Shown here: piece after piece, positions 34,275 through 42,955 of the stretch
Position numbering within the stretch: position 1 is the first letter of the stretch
Layout: every line of letters begins with the position of its first letter
From: Nitrosopumilus zosterae
GTDB taxonomy: Archaea; Thermoproteota; Nitrososphaeria; Nitrososphaerales; Nitrosopumilaceae
Assembly (NCBI RefSeq): GCF_025998175.1
Contig: NZ_AP026695.1
Coordinates: 994,760-1,058,759, forward strand
DNA length: 64,000 nt
Direction of reading: 5' to 3'
Notes under the pieces: generated by a model
What the model was told of the DNA's origin: nothing
Database searches by the model: none
The model's input: the letters and a program-made list of their open reading frames with translations, nothing else
Translations under genes and position numbers: made by a program

Positions 34275-34323
34275 TATATGGGTACTACTCGATCGCGTAC
34301 TACCCATATAGGTAGTACCTATA
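34275..34323 (-). promoter_or_regulatory. Repeated GGTACTAC operator
   Basis: TATATGGGTACTAC (34275-34288) and GTACTACCCATATA (34297-34310) form an inverted repeat with one mismatch around TCGATCGC, and TATAGGTAGTACCTATA (34307-34323) is a 17-bp palindrome. All share the half-site GTAGTACC. The array sits between the end of a winged-helix gene and the start of the metalloprotease remnant on the same strand, so it is the likely operator of that regulator. Confidence 0.6.
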
Positions 34324-34332
34324 GGATAAGTG

Positions 34333-34629
34333 TCAGTCCAGAATTGTTAGAATGCCGTTGTATTTTTTGTCAAACTCTGCATCAAGTTTCTTCTTGCACA
34401 ATGAAATTCCATGAGGAGTTACGTCGTATACCTGATGAGAATAGCGATTACTCTTGGTTACAAATCCTAAAAATTCCAGCATGTCAAGATATGATACACA
34501 TGTGTCATAGTGCAGTCTTGCATTAAGTGCCAGATTTGTCCTTTTTTCGTGTCCGGATTCATATACCGCAGCCAACAGACGCAGTAAAACCTTGAGATCA
34601 AATCGCTGTAGTTTCTTTTTTGCCATCAT
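34333..34629 (-). CDS. Winged-helix transcriptional regulator
   Basis: This 98-residue protein has a winged-helix fold of the HTH_45 type: FDLKVLLRLLAAVYESGHEK, then the recognition helix region ALNARLHYDTCVSYLDMLEF and wing YDVTPHGISLCKKKLDAE. It is co-oriented with the metalloprotease remnant, and a repeated palindrome starts 10 bases past its stop. Control of the protease operon is inferred from position. Confidence 0.73.
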   Translation of the reverse strand: MMAKKKLQRFDLKVLLRLLAAVYESGHEKRTNLALNARLHYDTCVSYLDMLEFLGFVTKSNRYSHQVYDVTPHGISLCKKKLDAEFDKKYNGILTILD

Positions 34630-34881
34630 TCATCAGATATTATAGTATGATGTTACTATCTTTAGCCTATTTATGATTTACTACAATTAGGATTGAGCAT
34701 ATTTTATGATAAGTGGATTAAAACGACAATGCAATAACCAGTAATTATTATTCCGTCTTACATTCAATCCTAAATACCAAATGCGTTATTGGTTTGACGC
34801 CCTGAAATTATGCAATGGCTTTGAACCAATGTTGTGCTATTTTCAGGCAAATTTTGTTCCTAGAACATACTGAAAAGTAGG

Positions 34882-34905
34882 GGCTTTGAAATTTGCGTCA
34901 AAGCC
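34882..34905 (-). terminator. Hairpin just after tRNA-Ser
   Basis: GGCTTTGA (34882-34889) and TCAAAGCC (34898-34905) form a perfect 8-bp stem two bases past the tRNA 3' end on the reverse strand. Reading on the reverse strand it is followed by CCCTACTTTTC, a modest T run, so it may end or process the tRNA transcript. Confidence 0.4.
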
Positions 34906-34906
34906 A

Positions 34907-34991
34907 TGGCGCCGGGAAAGGGATTCGAACCCCTGCACGCTTTCACGTAGCCGTTTTCGAGACGGCCGCCGTACCACTTGGCTATCCCGGC
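34907..34991 (-). tRNA. tRNA-Ser(CGA)
   Basis: The reverse strand folds as a serine tRNA. The acceptor GCCGGGA pairs with TCCCGGC, the discriminator is G and CCA is encoded. The anticodon loop CTCGAAA gives anticodon CGA, closed by GCCGT/ACGGC. A long variable arm (TACGTGAAAGCGTG) precedes the T arm AGGGGTTCGAATCCCTT. There is no intron. It reads UCG codons. The last part of the gene (GGGAAAGGG on the + strand) recurs at 32635. Confidence 0.95.
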
Positions 34992-35036
34992 ATCTATTCT
35001 GAAATTTTCTCCATAATAAAGCAAATCAGTGTTAAT

Positions 35037-35306
35037 TTAGGATTTTTTGTCAATATCAAACAATTCATCTTTGAATTTCTTTTTGATTTGTTCTTTGGTA
35101 TTATTCCACTCATCTTCAGTGATTTTATCTGTAAAAATGGAGTGAAACCCATCAAATGATTCATTTTGTAAAATAGACCTGATTTTTTGAGTCTCTGATT
35201 CAGATAGTGGGAAATAAGAAACAATCTTAGAAACAGTTTGATCAGCCCCAAATTTAATTTCAAAAATTTTGTCTTCCAAATTGGCAGGCAGTGTAAATAT
35301 CGCCAT
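35037..35306 (-). CDS. Hypothetical protein (89 residues)
   Basis: A soluble helical protein (MAIFTLPANLEDKIFEIKFG, then FPLSESETQKIRSILQNE). I do not recognise it. It lies between the tRNA and fen1 and runs opposite to fen1. Confidence 0.6.
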   Translation of the reverse strand: MAIFTLPANLEDKIFEIKFGADQTVSKIVSYFPLSESETQKIRSILQNESFDGFHSIFTDKITEDEWNNTKEQIKKKFKDELFDIDKKS

Positions 35307-35436
35307 TTAATTTTGAACTAGTCACAGGCATATTAAAATCGATTTCATAACAAAAATTGCGTCAAGAGAACGATTGTAAAAAACGATCACATCTAAAAGA
35401 TAAACACAAAATAGAACAAATTTACAAGAAATCCCA

Positions 35437-36459
35437 ATGGGTTTAAACCTAAAAGACTTGGTAGTAAGAGAGAAAACAACGCTTGAAGCATTTTCAACAA
35501 AGGTTATTGCTATTGATGCATACAATGCAATCTATCAATTTTTAGCAAGCATTAGAGGACCAGACGGATTACAGCTATCAGATTCTGAAGGCAGAATTAC
35601 TAGTCATCTAAGTGGGTTGCTTTATAGGAATGTGAATTTTCTATCCCTGGGAATAAAGCCAGTTTATGTATTTGATGGAAAACCCCCATCTTTGAAAACA
35701 GCAGAGATTGAGCGCCGAAAACAAATCAAAAAGGATGCGACTGTAAAATATGAAAAAGCGATAGCTGCAGGAAATATGGAAGATGCAAGAAAATATGCAC
35801 AGCAAACTACCAGCATGAAAGACGGGATGGTAAAAGAATCAAAAGAGATCCTAACATATTTTGGCATTCCATATATTGATGCGCCATCAGAAGGAGAGGC
35901 AACGGCTGCACATCTTACAAACACAGGGCAGGCATATGCTTCAGCAAGCCAAGACTTTGACTCTATTTTGTGTGGAGCAAAAAGATTGATAAGAAATTTC
36001 ACCAACAGTGGAAGAAGAAAAATTCCAAATAGAAATACATACATCGACATAGTTCCAGAAATCATTGAAACAGAAAAAACACTTCAAACACTAGGATTGA
36101 CAAGAGAAGAGTTGATTGATGTTGGCATATTAATTGGTACTGATTTTAATCCAAATGGATTTGAGAGAATAGGTCCAAAGACTGCACTAAAAATGATAAA
36201 ACAACATTCAAGATTAGAGGACATTCCACAAATCCAAGAGCAATTACAAGAAATTGATTTTGAGCAAATCAGAAAGATATTTCTCAATCCAGAAGTGGCA
36301 GACGTTGAGGAGATTATTTTCAATGAAGTGGACTATGAAGGATTGACAAACTATTTGGTAAATGAGAGAAGTTTTTCAGAAGAGAGAATACAATCCACGC
36401 TAAACAGATTAAAAAAAGCATTGGAAAAAAAGAGTCAGAATTTAGATCAGTGGTTTTAG
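35437..36459 (+). CDS. fen1: Flap endonuclease FEN-1
   Basis: The 340-residue nuclease removes 5' flaps in replication and repair. Catalytic acids occur in [32 protein letters not shown] and [11 protein letters not shown]. The helix-hairpin-helix-like [20 protein letters not shown] binds DNA with metal. The C-terminus SQNLDQWF is a PCNA-binding (PIP-like) tail with Ser in place of the leading Gln. Length is normal. The gene stands alone with its own promoter. Confidence 0.95.
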   Translation: MGLNLKDLVVREKTTLEAFSTKVIAIDAYNAIYQFLASIRGPDGLQLSDSEGRITSHLSGLLYRNVNFLSLGIKPVYVFDGKPPSLKTAEIERRKQIKKDATVKYEKAIAAGNMEDARKYAQQTTSMKDGMVKESKEILTYFGIPYIDAPSEGEATAAHLTNTGQAYASASQDFDSILCGAKRLIRNFTNSGRRKIPNRNTYIDIVPEIIETEKTLQTLGLTREELIDVGILIGTDFNPNGFERIGPKTALKMIKQHSRLEDIPQIQEQLQEIDFEQIRKIFLNPEVADVEEIIFNEVDYEGLTNYLVNERSFSEERIQSTLNRLKKALEKKSQNLDQWF

Positions 36460-36625
36460 ATAACAATTTCATCTTTTATACTTTCATAGTTTGACTAATT
36501 GTGATAAAACAATTCTACAAAATTTTAAAAAATTAAATTCGCTTATTTTCCAAGAACCAAGGTTTGTGAGGCTCTAATCAAATTTCAAAAATGGTTCAAG
36601 ATTTCATGTTTTGGTTATTTGATAG

Positions 36626-37168
36626 TCAAGAATCTTGTTCTGGGACAACATGCAATGTGATACTCGAAATGATGTCAGGTATTTTTCGGATTGCCTTTGT
36701 AATGACATGATCCAATATCGTACTATTTGATGCCTCTACCTTACAAATCACATCATACAATCCAAAAACAACATCTGCCTCTTTGACTTCGGGAATATGA
36801 CTGAGATTCTTCAAAACGGCATATTCTTCACCTTTGATGCAATGAATCACAATATAAGCCTGGATGATGTTTTGTCCAAGCATCGCACCAATTAATTTCT
36901 CAGATGCTTGAAACAATTCCCCTGACTCTGAACGAGTCAAAGTCATAGTGGAGTGAATTTTTGGCATCCTGCGAATGGTTTGCGTTACTGTTTGTTGAAT
37001 TTTCTCTTCAGTATCTAACTCAATTTGTGCAATAACATCATAAAGGCCAAGCGTACCATGTGCCTCCCTCACACCGGCTACTTTTTTCAATGATGATATT
37101 ACCTCTTTTTCAGAACCAAGATTACAATTCATTAAAACATAAGCTCTTGCCACTATTGAACACCCCAT
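36626..37168 (-). CDS. Protein with two RAM (Lrp/AsnC ligand-binding) domains
   Basis: The 180-residue protein has two RAM domains and no helix-turn-helix: RAYVLMNCNLGSEKEVISSL with TLGLYDVIAQIELDTEE, and QAYIVIHCIKGEEYAVLKNL with VFGLYDVICKVEASNST. It would form RAM dimers within one chain and may sense effectors for Lrp regulators. An inverted repeat TTACAA/TTGTAA at 37197-37216 lies upstream and could be an operator. Confidence 0.83.
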   Translation of the reverse strand: MGCSIVARAYVLMNCNLGSEKEVISSLKKVAGVREAHGTLGLYDVIAQIELDTEEKIQQTVTQTIRRMPKIHSTMTLTRSESGELFQASEKLIGAMLGQNIIQAYIVIHCIKGEEYAVLKNLSHIPEVKEADVVFGLYDVICKVEASNSTILDHVITKAIRKIPDIISSITLHVVPEQDS

Positions 37169-37688
37169 ACAAACAGGATTATCTTCTGAAACACCATTAC
37201 AAGTTAGTGTTTGTAAGATAAAAGATTTCAGTAATCGGAAATCAAAGATTATTTAATGTATTATACTGTACCACTTAGACATACAAAAACCAGACACATT
37301 AGAATAACTGTTGTAATCATTCTATTTTTTATTACAAAATACTAGGCATGGTTTAGAATCTTAAATCATAGAATCAGATTTGATTCAAGAAAAACCACAT
37401 TATAGTTATGATATTACGAACTGCAGAAAAATGCAAGTTATCCACCACATTATCTTGACATCTCTTTTCTTTTTGAATAGTCAAACTCTGAAAAAAGTAA
37501 TGGAAATTTTCTGATCCAACCAGCGGTTTCAGTTTAAGCAGTTTTTGACAATGTAATAGCAAATGCTGTTGAGTTATTTTTTACAATTATTGTTCTTACA
37601 TGCATTTCAATAATTTGTCACATGTCTGAATTGAAGAAATTGTTTCTAGATTTTTTAGTTTAATTACTAGTTTTAATTATCTAAAAAA
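37169..37688. other. Long intergenic region between RAM and PAS genes
   Basis: This 520-base AT-rich gap has no gene that I trust. A 62-codon reverse frame at 37374-37562 is low quality. Visible signals are the TTACAA/TTGTAA inverted repeat at 37197-37216 and TATA-like stretches. Confidence 0.4.
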
Positions 37689-38216
37689 ATGCCTCAGACA
37701 GAAGCAAGAAAGACTCTAAAAGACGCGCCAGTGATGTGGAGAAGAATAAATTCAATAGGGATCATTTTGGATTGCAACTCAACATATGCTGCAAATTTAG
37801 GATATGCCAAATCAGAGATTTTAGGTAGATCAATCTTTGAACACGTAGTGAAAGACTCATGGGAAGCAATGAATGAGTCACTGAAATCATGGTTTGAGAC
37901 AGGAAAAGTCACAGATAGAAAAATTACTTTCAAAAGACAGGATGGAAGTACATTTCCAGGATTGCTTCAGGCAACAAGCATATATGATGAAAATAATAAT
38001 CTGCTTGGCAGTAATACGGTAATTTTTGATCTTACCCAAATGAATAGTGAAAAGATAAAAGAGTATGAAGAATTTTTTAAAGATGCAAAAAACAGACTAG
38101 ATGAAATTAAAGAGAAAGAGTATGATCAATTAGATGAGAATTCAAAGTCAGAGTATGATGGACTCAAAAAAATGTTTGAAATGTTATTAGAAGTGAATCT
38201 TGCAGAATTAAAATAA
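37689..38216 (+). CDS. PAS-domain protein with a helical tail
   Basis: The 175-residue protein has one PAS domain at about 15-118: GIILDCNSTYAANLGYAKSE, ILGRSIFEHV, and TFKRQDGSTFPGLLQATSIY. It is followed by a charged helical tail (EYEEFFKDAKNRLDEIKEKE) without kinase or output domain. It would sense a small molecule, redox state or light and pass the signal through protein contact. It is convergent with acs. Confidence 0.82.
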   Translation: MPQTEARKTLKDAPVMWRRINSIGIILDCNSTYAANLGYAKSEILGRSIFEHVVKDSWEAMNESLKSWFETGKVTDRKITFKRQDGSTFPGLLQATSIYDENNNLLGSNTVIFDLTQMNSEKIKEYEEFFKDAKNRLDEIKEKEYDQLDENSKSEYDGLKKMFEMLLEVNLAELK

Positions 38217-38217
38217 A

Positions 38218-40137
38218 TTATTTAGGCTTGTTATTTATTGAATTCTGAATTTCATCAAATGCATTTTGTACCTCGGTAACTGCTGCGCCATCCTCCAAAG
38301 TACTTACATCACCAATTTTTTCATTCTTTGCAATTGCTTTTAGTAATCTACGCATTATTTTGCCACTGCGTGTTTTTGGAAGTTTTGAAACAAAATAGAT
38401 TTGTTTTGGTGTAGCAATTGCCCCAATATCATTTCTTATTTTATCAGAGATTTCTTTTTCCAATATTTTTGAATCAACAATTCCTTGTTTCAAAACAACA
38501 AATGCGACTATTACTTCACCCTTCACATCATCAGGAATTCCACATACGGCAGACTCTGCAACATCATGATGAGATACAATGCAGCTCTCAAGCTCTGCAG
38601 TTCCGATTCTATGTCCTGCAATTTTTAAAACGTCATCTGCACGACCTAATAACCACATATATCCATCTTCATCTTTTAACGCATAATCTCCAGGATAGTA
38701 ACAGTTTTCATATTTTGACCAATACACGGTTTTGTATTTTTCATCATCGCCCCATAGTGTTAAAAGCATTCCAGGCCATGGATTTTTGATAACAAGATAA
38801 CCCTTAGTGTTAGTGGATACACTATTTCCATTTTCATCAACTACATCAATATCTACGCCAGGGATTGGGAGTGTACCGGAACCTGGTTTCAGAGGAATTG
38901 TCTCCAAGCCAGGTAAAGAAGAAATGAGCATGCCGCCAGTTTCAGTTTGCCACCAAGTATCAATGATAGGACATTTTTCTTTTCCTATGGTTTTGAAATA
39001 CCACTTCCACACTTCAGGATTTATTGGTTCACCTACTGTTCCTAGTAATCGTAAAGATGAAAGATCAAAAGAGTTTGGAATTTCATCCCCAAATTTCATA
39101 AACATTCTCAGAGCTGTGGGTGTGGTGTAGAAAATGGTGGCACGATATTTTTGTAAGATATCCCACATTCTAGTTGCATCAGGAAAATCAGGTGCACCTT
39201 CATACATTATCTGAGTCGCACCATGTAGAAATGGTGCATATACAACATAGCTGTGACCTGTGACCCAACCAATGTCAGCAGTACAAAAGAAGACATCAGA
39301 ATCTTTAATGTCAAATGCCCACTTGAAAGTAGAATACAAATGTGTGAGGTATCCTCCTGTTCCATGCAGTACTCCTTTAGGTTTTCCAGTTGTGCCAGAA
39401 GTATACAAAATGTAAAGAGGATGCGCACTATCTAATTTTTCTGCATCACATGACTCCAGAGCATCATTCATCAAATCACTCCAAAATTTGTCTTTTGATG
39501 AAACAGGAATTTTATTTTTTGTCCTTTCTAGAACCACAACGTGTTTGACAAAATCAAAATCTTTGATTGCCTCATCAACTACTTCCTTTAGTGGGACAAC
39601 TTTTCCTCGTCTATATCCGCCATCTGCTGTAATAACCACTTTTGAATGTGAATCAGCAATTCTGTCTTTGATTGATTCTGCGCTAAATCCTGAGAAAATT
39701 ACTGTGTGAATAGCACCAATTCTAGCACATGCAAACATCGCAATAGGCAATTCAGGAACCATTGGAAGATAGATAGTTACACGGTCTCCTTTTTTTACAT
39801 CAAGAGATTTTAGAACGTTTGAAAATTTTTGAACTTGGGTGAACATTTCGCCATAAGTAATGACTCTAGATTCGTCATTTTCTCCCTCCCACAAAATAGC
39901 AGGTTTGTTGGATCTAGTTTTTTGATGAATGTCTAGGGCATTATATGAGGCATTAATTGTGCCTCCAACAAACCATTTTGCAAAAGGAGGATTCCATTCC
40001 AGAGTCTTGTTCCAAGGAGTAAACCATGTGAGATTTTTTGCTTGCTCATCCCAAAATGACAAAAAATCAGAACTGGCCTTTTTCCTTAAATCAGTGTCAT
40101 GATTTCCAAGACCAATATCATATGTTTCATTCAACAA
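38218..40137 (-). CDS. acs: Acetyl-CoA synthetase
   Basis: The 639-residue AMP-forming enzyme activates acetate. It has the family N-terminus (WFVGGTINASYNALD), the phosphate loop YTSGTTGKPKGVLHGTGGY near residue 250, WWQTETGGM, and the terminal PKTRSGKIMRRLLKA, whose Lys is the usual acetylation site. ACDA-type ATP-regenerating acetyl-CoA synthetase is a different family. In thaumarchaea acetyl-CoA links to carbon fixation products. Confidence 0.94.
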   Translation of the reverse strand: MLNETYDIGLGNHDTDLRKKASSDFLSFWDEQAKNLTWFTPWNKTLEWNPPFAKWFVGGTINASYNALDIHQKTRSNKPAILWEGENDESRVITYGEMFTQVQKFSNVLKSLDVKKGDRVTIYLPMVPELPIAMFACARIGAIHTVIFSGFSAESIKDRIADSHSKVVITADGGYRRGKVVPLKEVVDEAIKDFDFVKHVVVLERTKNKIPVSSKDKFWSDLMNDALESCDAEKLDSAHPLYILYTSGTTGKPKGVLHGTGGYLTHLYSTFKWAFDIKDSDVFFCTADIGWVTGHSYVVYAPFLHGATQIMYEGAPDFPDATRMWDILQKYRATIFYTTPTALRMFMKFGDEIPNSFDLSSLRLLGTVGEPINPEVWKWYFKTIGKEKCPIIDTWWQTETGGMLISSLPGLETIPLKPGSGTLPIPGVDIDVVDENGNSVSTNTKGYLVIKNPWPGMLLTLWGDDEKYKTVYWSKYENCYYPGDYALKDEDGYMWLLGRADDVLKIAGHRIGTAELESCIVSHHDVAESAVCGIPDDVKGEVIVAFVVLKQGIVDSKILEKEISDKIRNDIGAIATPKQIYFVSKLPKTRSGKIMRRLLKAIAKNEKIGDVSTLEDGAAVTEVQNAFDEIQNSINNKPK

Positions 40138-40187
40138 AAAGTGTATGAACTTAGATCTTTCTAAATGTTAAAAAATAATTAAAAAAA

Positions 40188-41087
40188 TTATTGTGCTTCC
40201 ATTCTAGCAAGCCAATCGTTATCATTGTCGTCTTTTGGAGTTTCTGGTGTCACCTGTTGAGGTGGTTCTGGAAATGCAAATGTTGTTTCAGAGTTAGTTG
40301 GTGGTTCTGGTATTGGTAGAACACCTGCTTCTATTGGTTCTGAATGACTTGCAAATTTTTCGGAATGTGTTACTATTGGTTCAGTTGGTGCTTCTGGAAG
40401 TATTGACTGAACTACTTGTTGTGGTTCAGATGTCTCCAGATATGAAACGGCAGATTCTTGGATGTCTGGTGTTGAAGGGGAAGTTATCTCCTGCACTTCT
40501 AATTCAAGGTCAGCAATTCTACTCTTTACATTTGCGATTTCAGCTGTTTCGTGAGATACATGTTCAATTATTTCAGTTGTGCATGCTTTCACTGTCTCAA
40601 ATGTTGCATCAGAGATTTCATTACTCTTGAATTGTACTTTTGCATCAAAGGATAACATTTTTGCAGACTTCATTTGTTCATCTAACTCTGTCAATCTTGC
40701 CTCAAGTTTAGCTTTGATTTCATGTTCTGTTTCATCTAATGATGCAAGTTTTGACTTGTATTTTTCGTGAATAATTTCTGCATCCACTTTCATGTCATCA
40801 TTTTCAGAAACAATGTCAATCAACGCCTTTAGACGACGTATTGTTAGTTGTTTTTCACGAATGAGTCTTTGAGAATCTAGTCTCCATTTTGGAATAAAAA
40901 TAACAACATCGCCTTGCACTACAAGTTGCTCATATTGGATTTGCTGTAATCCCTGAGAACCGCAGTCAATGCCAACGGACTGAATACTTCCGTCAATGTC
41001 AGTTATTGTTCCAACGACTTTACCCATGAATGTACCGTACATGTCTTTGACTTTTTTACCGATAATTTCGATATCGTCGTGGGTCAT
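40188..41087 (-). CDS. cdvA: CdvA cell-division protein
   Basis: The 299-residue protein has the CdvA layout: an N-terminal PRC-barrel-like part (IIGKKVKDMYGTFMGKVVG, then VVIFIPKWRLDSQRLIREKQ), a central coiled coil (SKLASLDETEHEIKAKLEAR), and a Pro/Glu-rich tail (PEPPTNSETTFAFPEPPQQV) ending NDWLARMEAQ. CdvA binds the membrane and DNA at mid-cell and recruits the ESCRT-III-like CdvB through its C-terminal peptide. CdvB and CdvC are not in this window. The integrated element begins just upstream of its start, so part of its promoter may be affected. Confidence 0.86.
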   Translation of the reverse strand: MTHDDIEIIGKKVKDMYGTFMGKVVGTITDIDGSIQSVGIDCGSQGLQQIQYEQLVVQGDVVIFIPKWRLDSQRLIREKQLTIRRLKALIDIVSENDDMKVDAEIIHEKYKSKLASLDETEHEIKAKLEARLTELDEQMKSAKMLSFDAKVQFKSNEISDATFETVKACTTEIIEHVSHETAEIANVKSRIADLELEVQEITSPSTPDIQESAVSYLETSEPQQVVQSILPEAPTEPIVTHSEKFASHSEPIEAGVLPIPEPPTNSETTFAFPEPPQQVTPETPKDDNDNDWLARMEAQ

Positions 41088-41149
41088 GTGTGGTTGTCAA
41101 GAGATTTGTATAACCGACAAAGTGTAAGGAATGTTTTTGGTTTTGGTAA

Positions 41150-41160
41150 GATTAAATTCA
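41150..41160 (+). repeat. Left candidate attachment repeat
   Basis: ATTAAATTCAC here matches 54951-54961 exactly; with flanks it is TAA-n-ATTAAATTCAC-n-AA at both places. It lies 63 bases before cdvA and 54 bases before the integrase start. Eleven bases is short in AT-rich DNA, so position is the main argument. Confidence 0.35.
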
Positions 41161-41213
41161 CAAAAGTTTGAATGAAAACCTTTTACACGATTACTAAATT
41201 TTCAAGGTAATTC

Positions 41214-42926
41214 ATGCCTACCAAAATCTATCAAGTAATTGAAGAATTTGAACTGGGAAAGCACTGTCAACCAAAAATGACACCAGCAGTGATCAAGTGT
41301 TTGAAATTACTCAGAAAAGGAATGGAATTTCAACCAAAGCAATTCATTGAAGAAAACCAAGATTATCTGACAAAAAGAAGCAAAGACAGATTCAATGCAT
41401 GTCAAAGTCTTGTTTCTACAAGTCTGAAATTTGGCAGAGAGATGGGAATTGTTCAAATCAAAGAAACCAAACCAATTTCATATCAAGATTTTTGTAATTT
41501 AGACACTATCCAATACATGTCAAGTCAACTAAGAGGTTCAAAGACAAAGAACTTGAAAACTAAAGTTGGACATGACAACTCTACCAAACGTCATTACACA
41601 TTACAATTACACTATTTCAATAACTGGTTACATGGTAAATCATTTGACTTTAACATTACAAAACAAATTGATGTTGATACTTTCAAGAAAGAAAGAACCA
41701 GAGTTACTTTAGATGGTATTGAACATTTCTTACATCTGTATCAAGAATCAATGAACAGTGAATCAGATTTTGTGAGAGTTATTAAATTGTATTTGATGGA
41801 TGAGATAAACAAAGATTGTTCTGCAAAATACATGTTAGGAAAATATTCTGCAATAGTTTCATACTTTGAAAAGAATGACAGTCCAATCAAATTCAAATAC
41901 AATCCATTTAGTGTTCATGACGATTATAAAGAAGAAAATGCAGATGCGACACTATCGTTATCTGATTTACACAAGTTACTTGCAAATGCAAATCCATTAG
42001 AAAAAGCAGTTGTACTTTGCAAGTTTCATAGAGGACTAGATTCATCAACATTAGGTGACAGATTTAATTTCCAAGTTGCAGAACAACTAATCAAATGGTT
42101 TGATAATGCAGACTTTGATAATTGGGATTTGAAAAAATGTCCAGTGCCAATCAAACTTACTAGAATCAAAACAGACTATACGCATGTTGGTTATCTAGAT
42201 GCTGATGCAATAGTTGCAATTCAAGAATATCTCAATTACAAATATTCTTCATTTGTTACAACATCAAGAAGAAATGGTATTGACCCTAATTACCTTAAAG
42301 ACAAATCCCACTTTATTGAGCCTGAAAAACCACTATTTACAAATAGATTGAATGAACCAATCACAATTAATTGGATATCTAGAGTAGTACCAAGATTAGC
42401 AAAGAAAGCAGGTATTCAAAAATTCATCAAAGGAAATAGATTACAAAATAGAAGTGAAAAGAACGGACATGAACTTAGAGATTTACTAAAATCAACTTTG
42501 ATTATTTCTGGGTGTGCTGATTATGTTTGTGAATTATCAATAGGGCACAAGGTTGGGGATTCCTATGAAAAACAAGACAAACTATACCCAGAGGTTTCAA
42601 GAAGTGAATATGCAAAAGCATCATCTAAAATCAATATTCTCTCTAAAGTATCTAATCTGCTAGACAATGATGGCGATACAGAACAATACAAGATGATGTA
42701 TGACGAGTTGAAATCAAACATTTCAGAAGCAATCAGGTCAGAAATGCAAACTAGACTAGAAGAACTAAAGAAATCAGTTGATCTTCAAATAAAGAATACT
42801 GAAAAAAGAGAATCAGATGCATCAGCATTGGCAGAGGAATTAATCAGAAAATCTAAACAACATAAAATGAATCCAGAAAGAAAAGCAAAACTTAGAGAGA
42901 TATACAATATTCCAAAGTACACTTAG
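41214..42926 (+). CDS. int: Tyrosine recombinase / integrase
   Basis: The 570-residue integrase is longer than most. The catalytic region lies in the C-terminal half: Arg in CKFHRGLDSSTLGDRF, the HxxR of NGHELRDLLKST, His in LSIGHKVGDSYEKQ and the Tyr in DKLYPEVSRS. A long coiled tail (LRKSVDLQIKN-type heptads) follows. The N-terminal 190 residues likely form arm- and core-binding domains. It cuts and rejoins DNA at the attachment site; the gene sits intact beside the left repeat, unlike SSV-type integrases that are split by integration. Confidence 0.85.
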   Translation: MPTKIYQVIEEFELGKHCQPKMTPAVIKCLKLLRKGMEFQPKQFIEENQDYLTKRSKDRFNACQSLVSTSLKFGREMGIVQIKETKPISYQDFCNLDTIQYMSSQLRGSKTKNLKTKVGHDNSTKRHYTLQLHYFNNWLHGKSFDFNITKQIDVDTFKKERTRVTLDGIEHFLHLYQESMNSESDFVRVIKLYLMDEINKDCSAKYMLGKYSAIVSYFEKNDSPIKFKYNPFSVHDDYKEENADATLSLSDLHKLLANANPLEKAVVLCKFHRGLDSSTLGDRFNFQVAEQLIKWFDNADFDNWDLKKCPVPIKLTRIKTDYTHVGYLDADAIVAIQEYLNYKYSSFVTTSRRNGIDPNYLKDKSHFIEPEKPLFTNRLNEPITINWISRVVPRLAKKAGIQKFIKGNRLQNRSEKNGHELRDLLKSTLIISGCADYVCELSIGHKVGDSYEKQDKLYPEVSRSEYAKASSKINILSKVSNLLDNDGDTEQYKMMYDELKSNISEAIRSEMQTRLEELKKSVDLQIKNTEKRESDASALAEELIRKSKQHKMNPERKAKLREIYNIPKYT

Positions 42927-42955
42927 AATATCCACATATCATTAAAATCAACATA

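Noticed and set aside
34801-34847. A longer hairpin CCTGAAA...TTTCAGG after the regulator gene
   Set aside because: Only the 7-bp ends pair; the inner part does not, and I could not link it to a gene or RNA.
37374-37562. A 62-codon reverse frame in the gap between RAM and PAS genes
   Set aside because: No start context or family features; composition is typical of AT-rich non-coding DNA.
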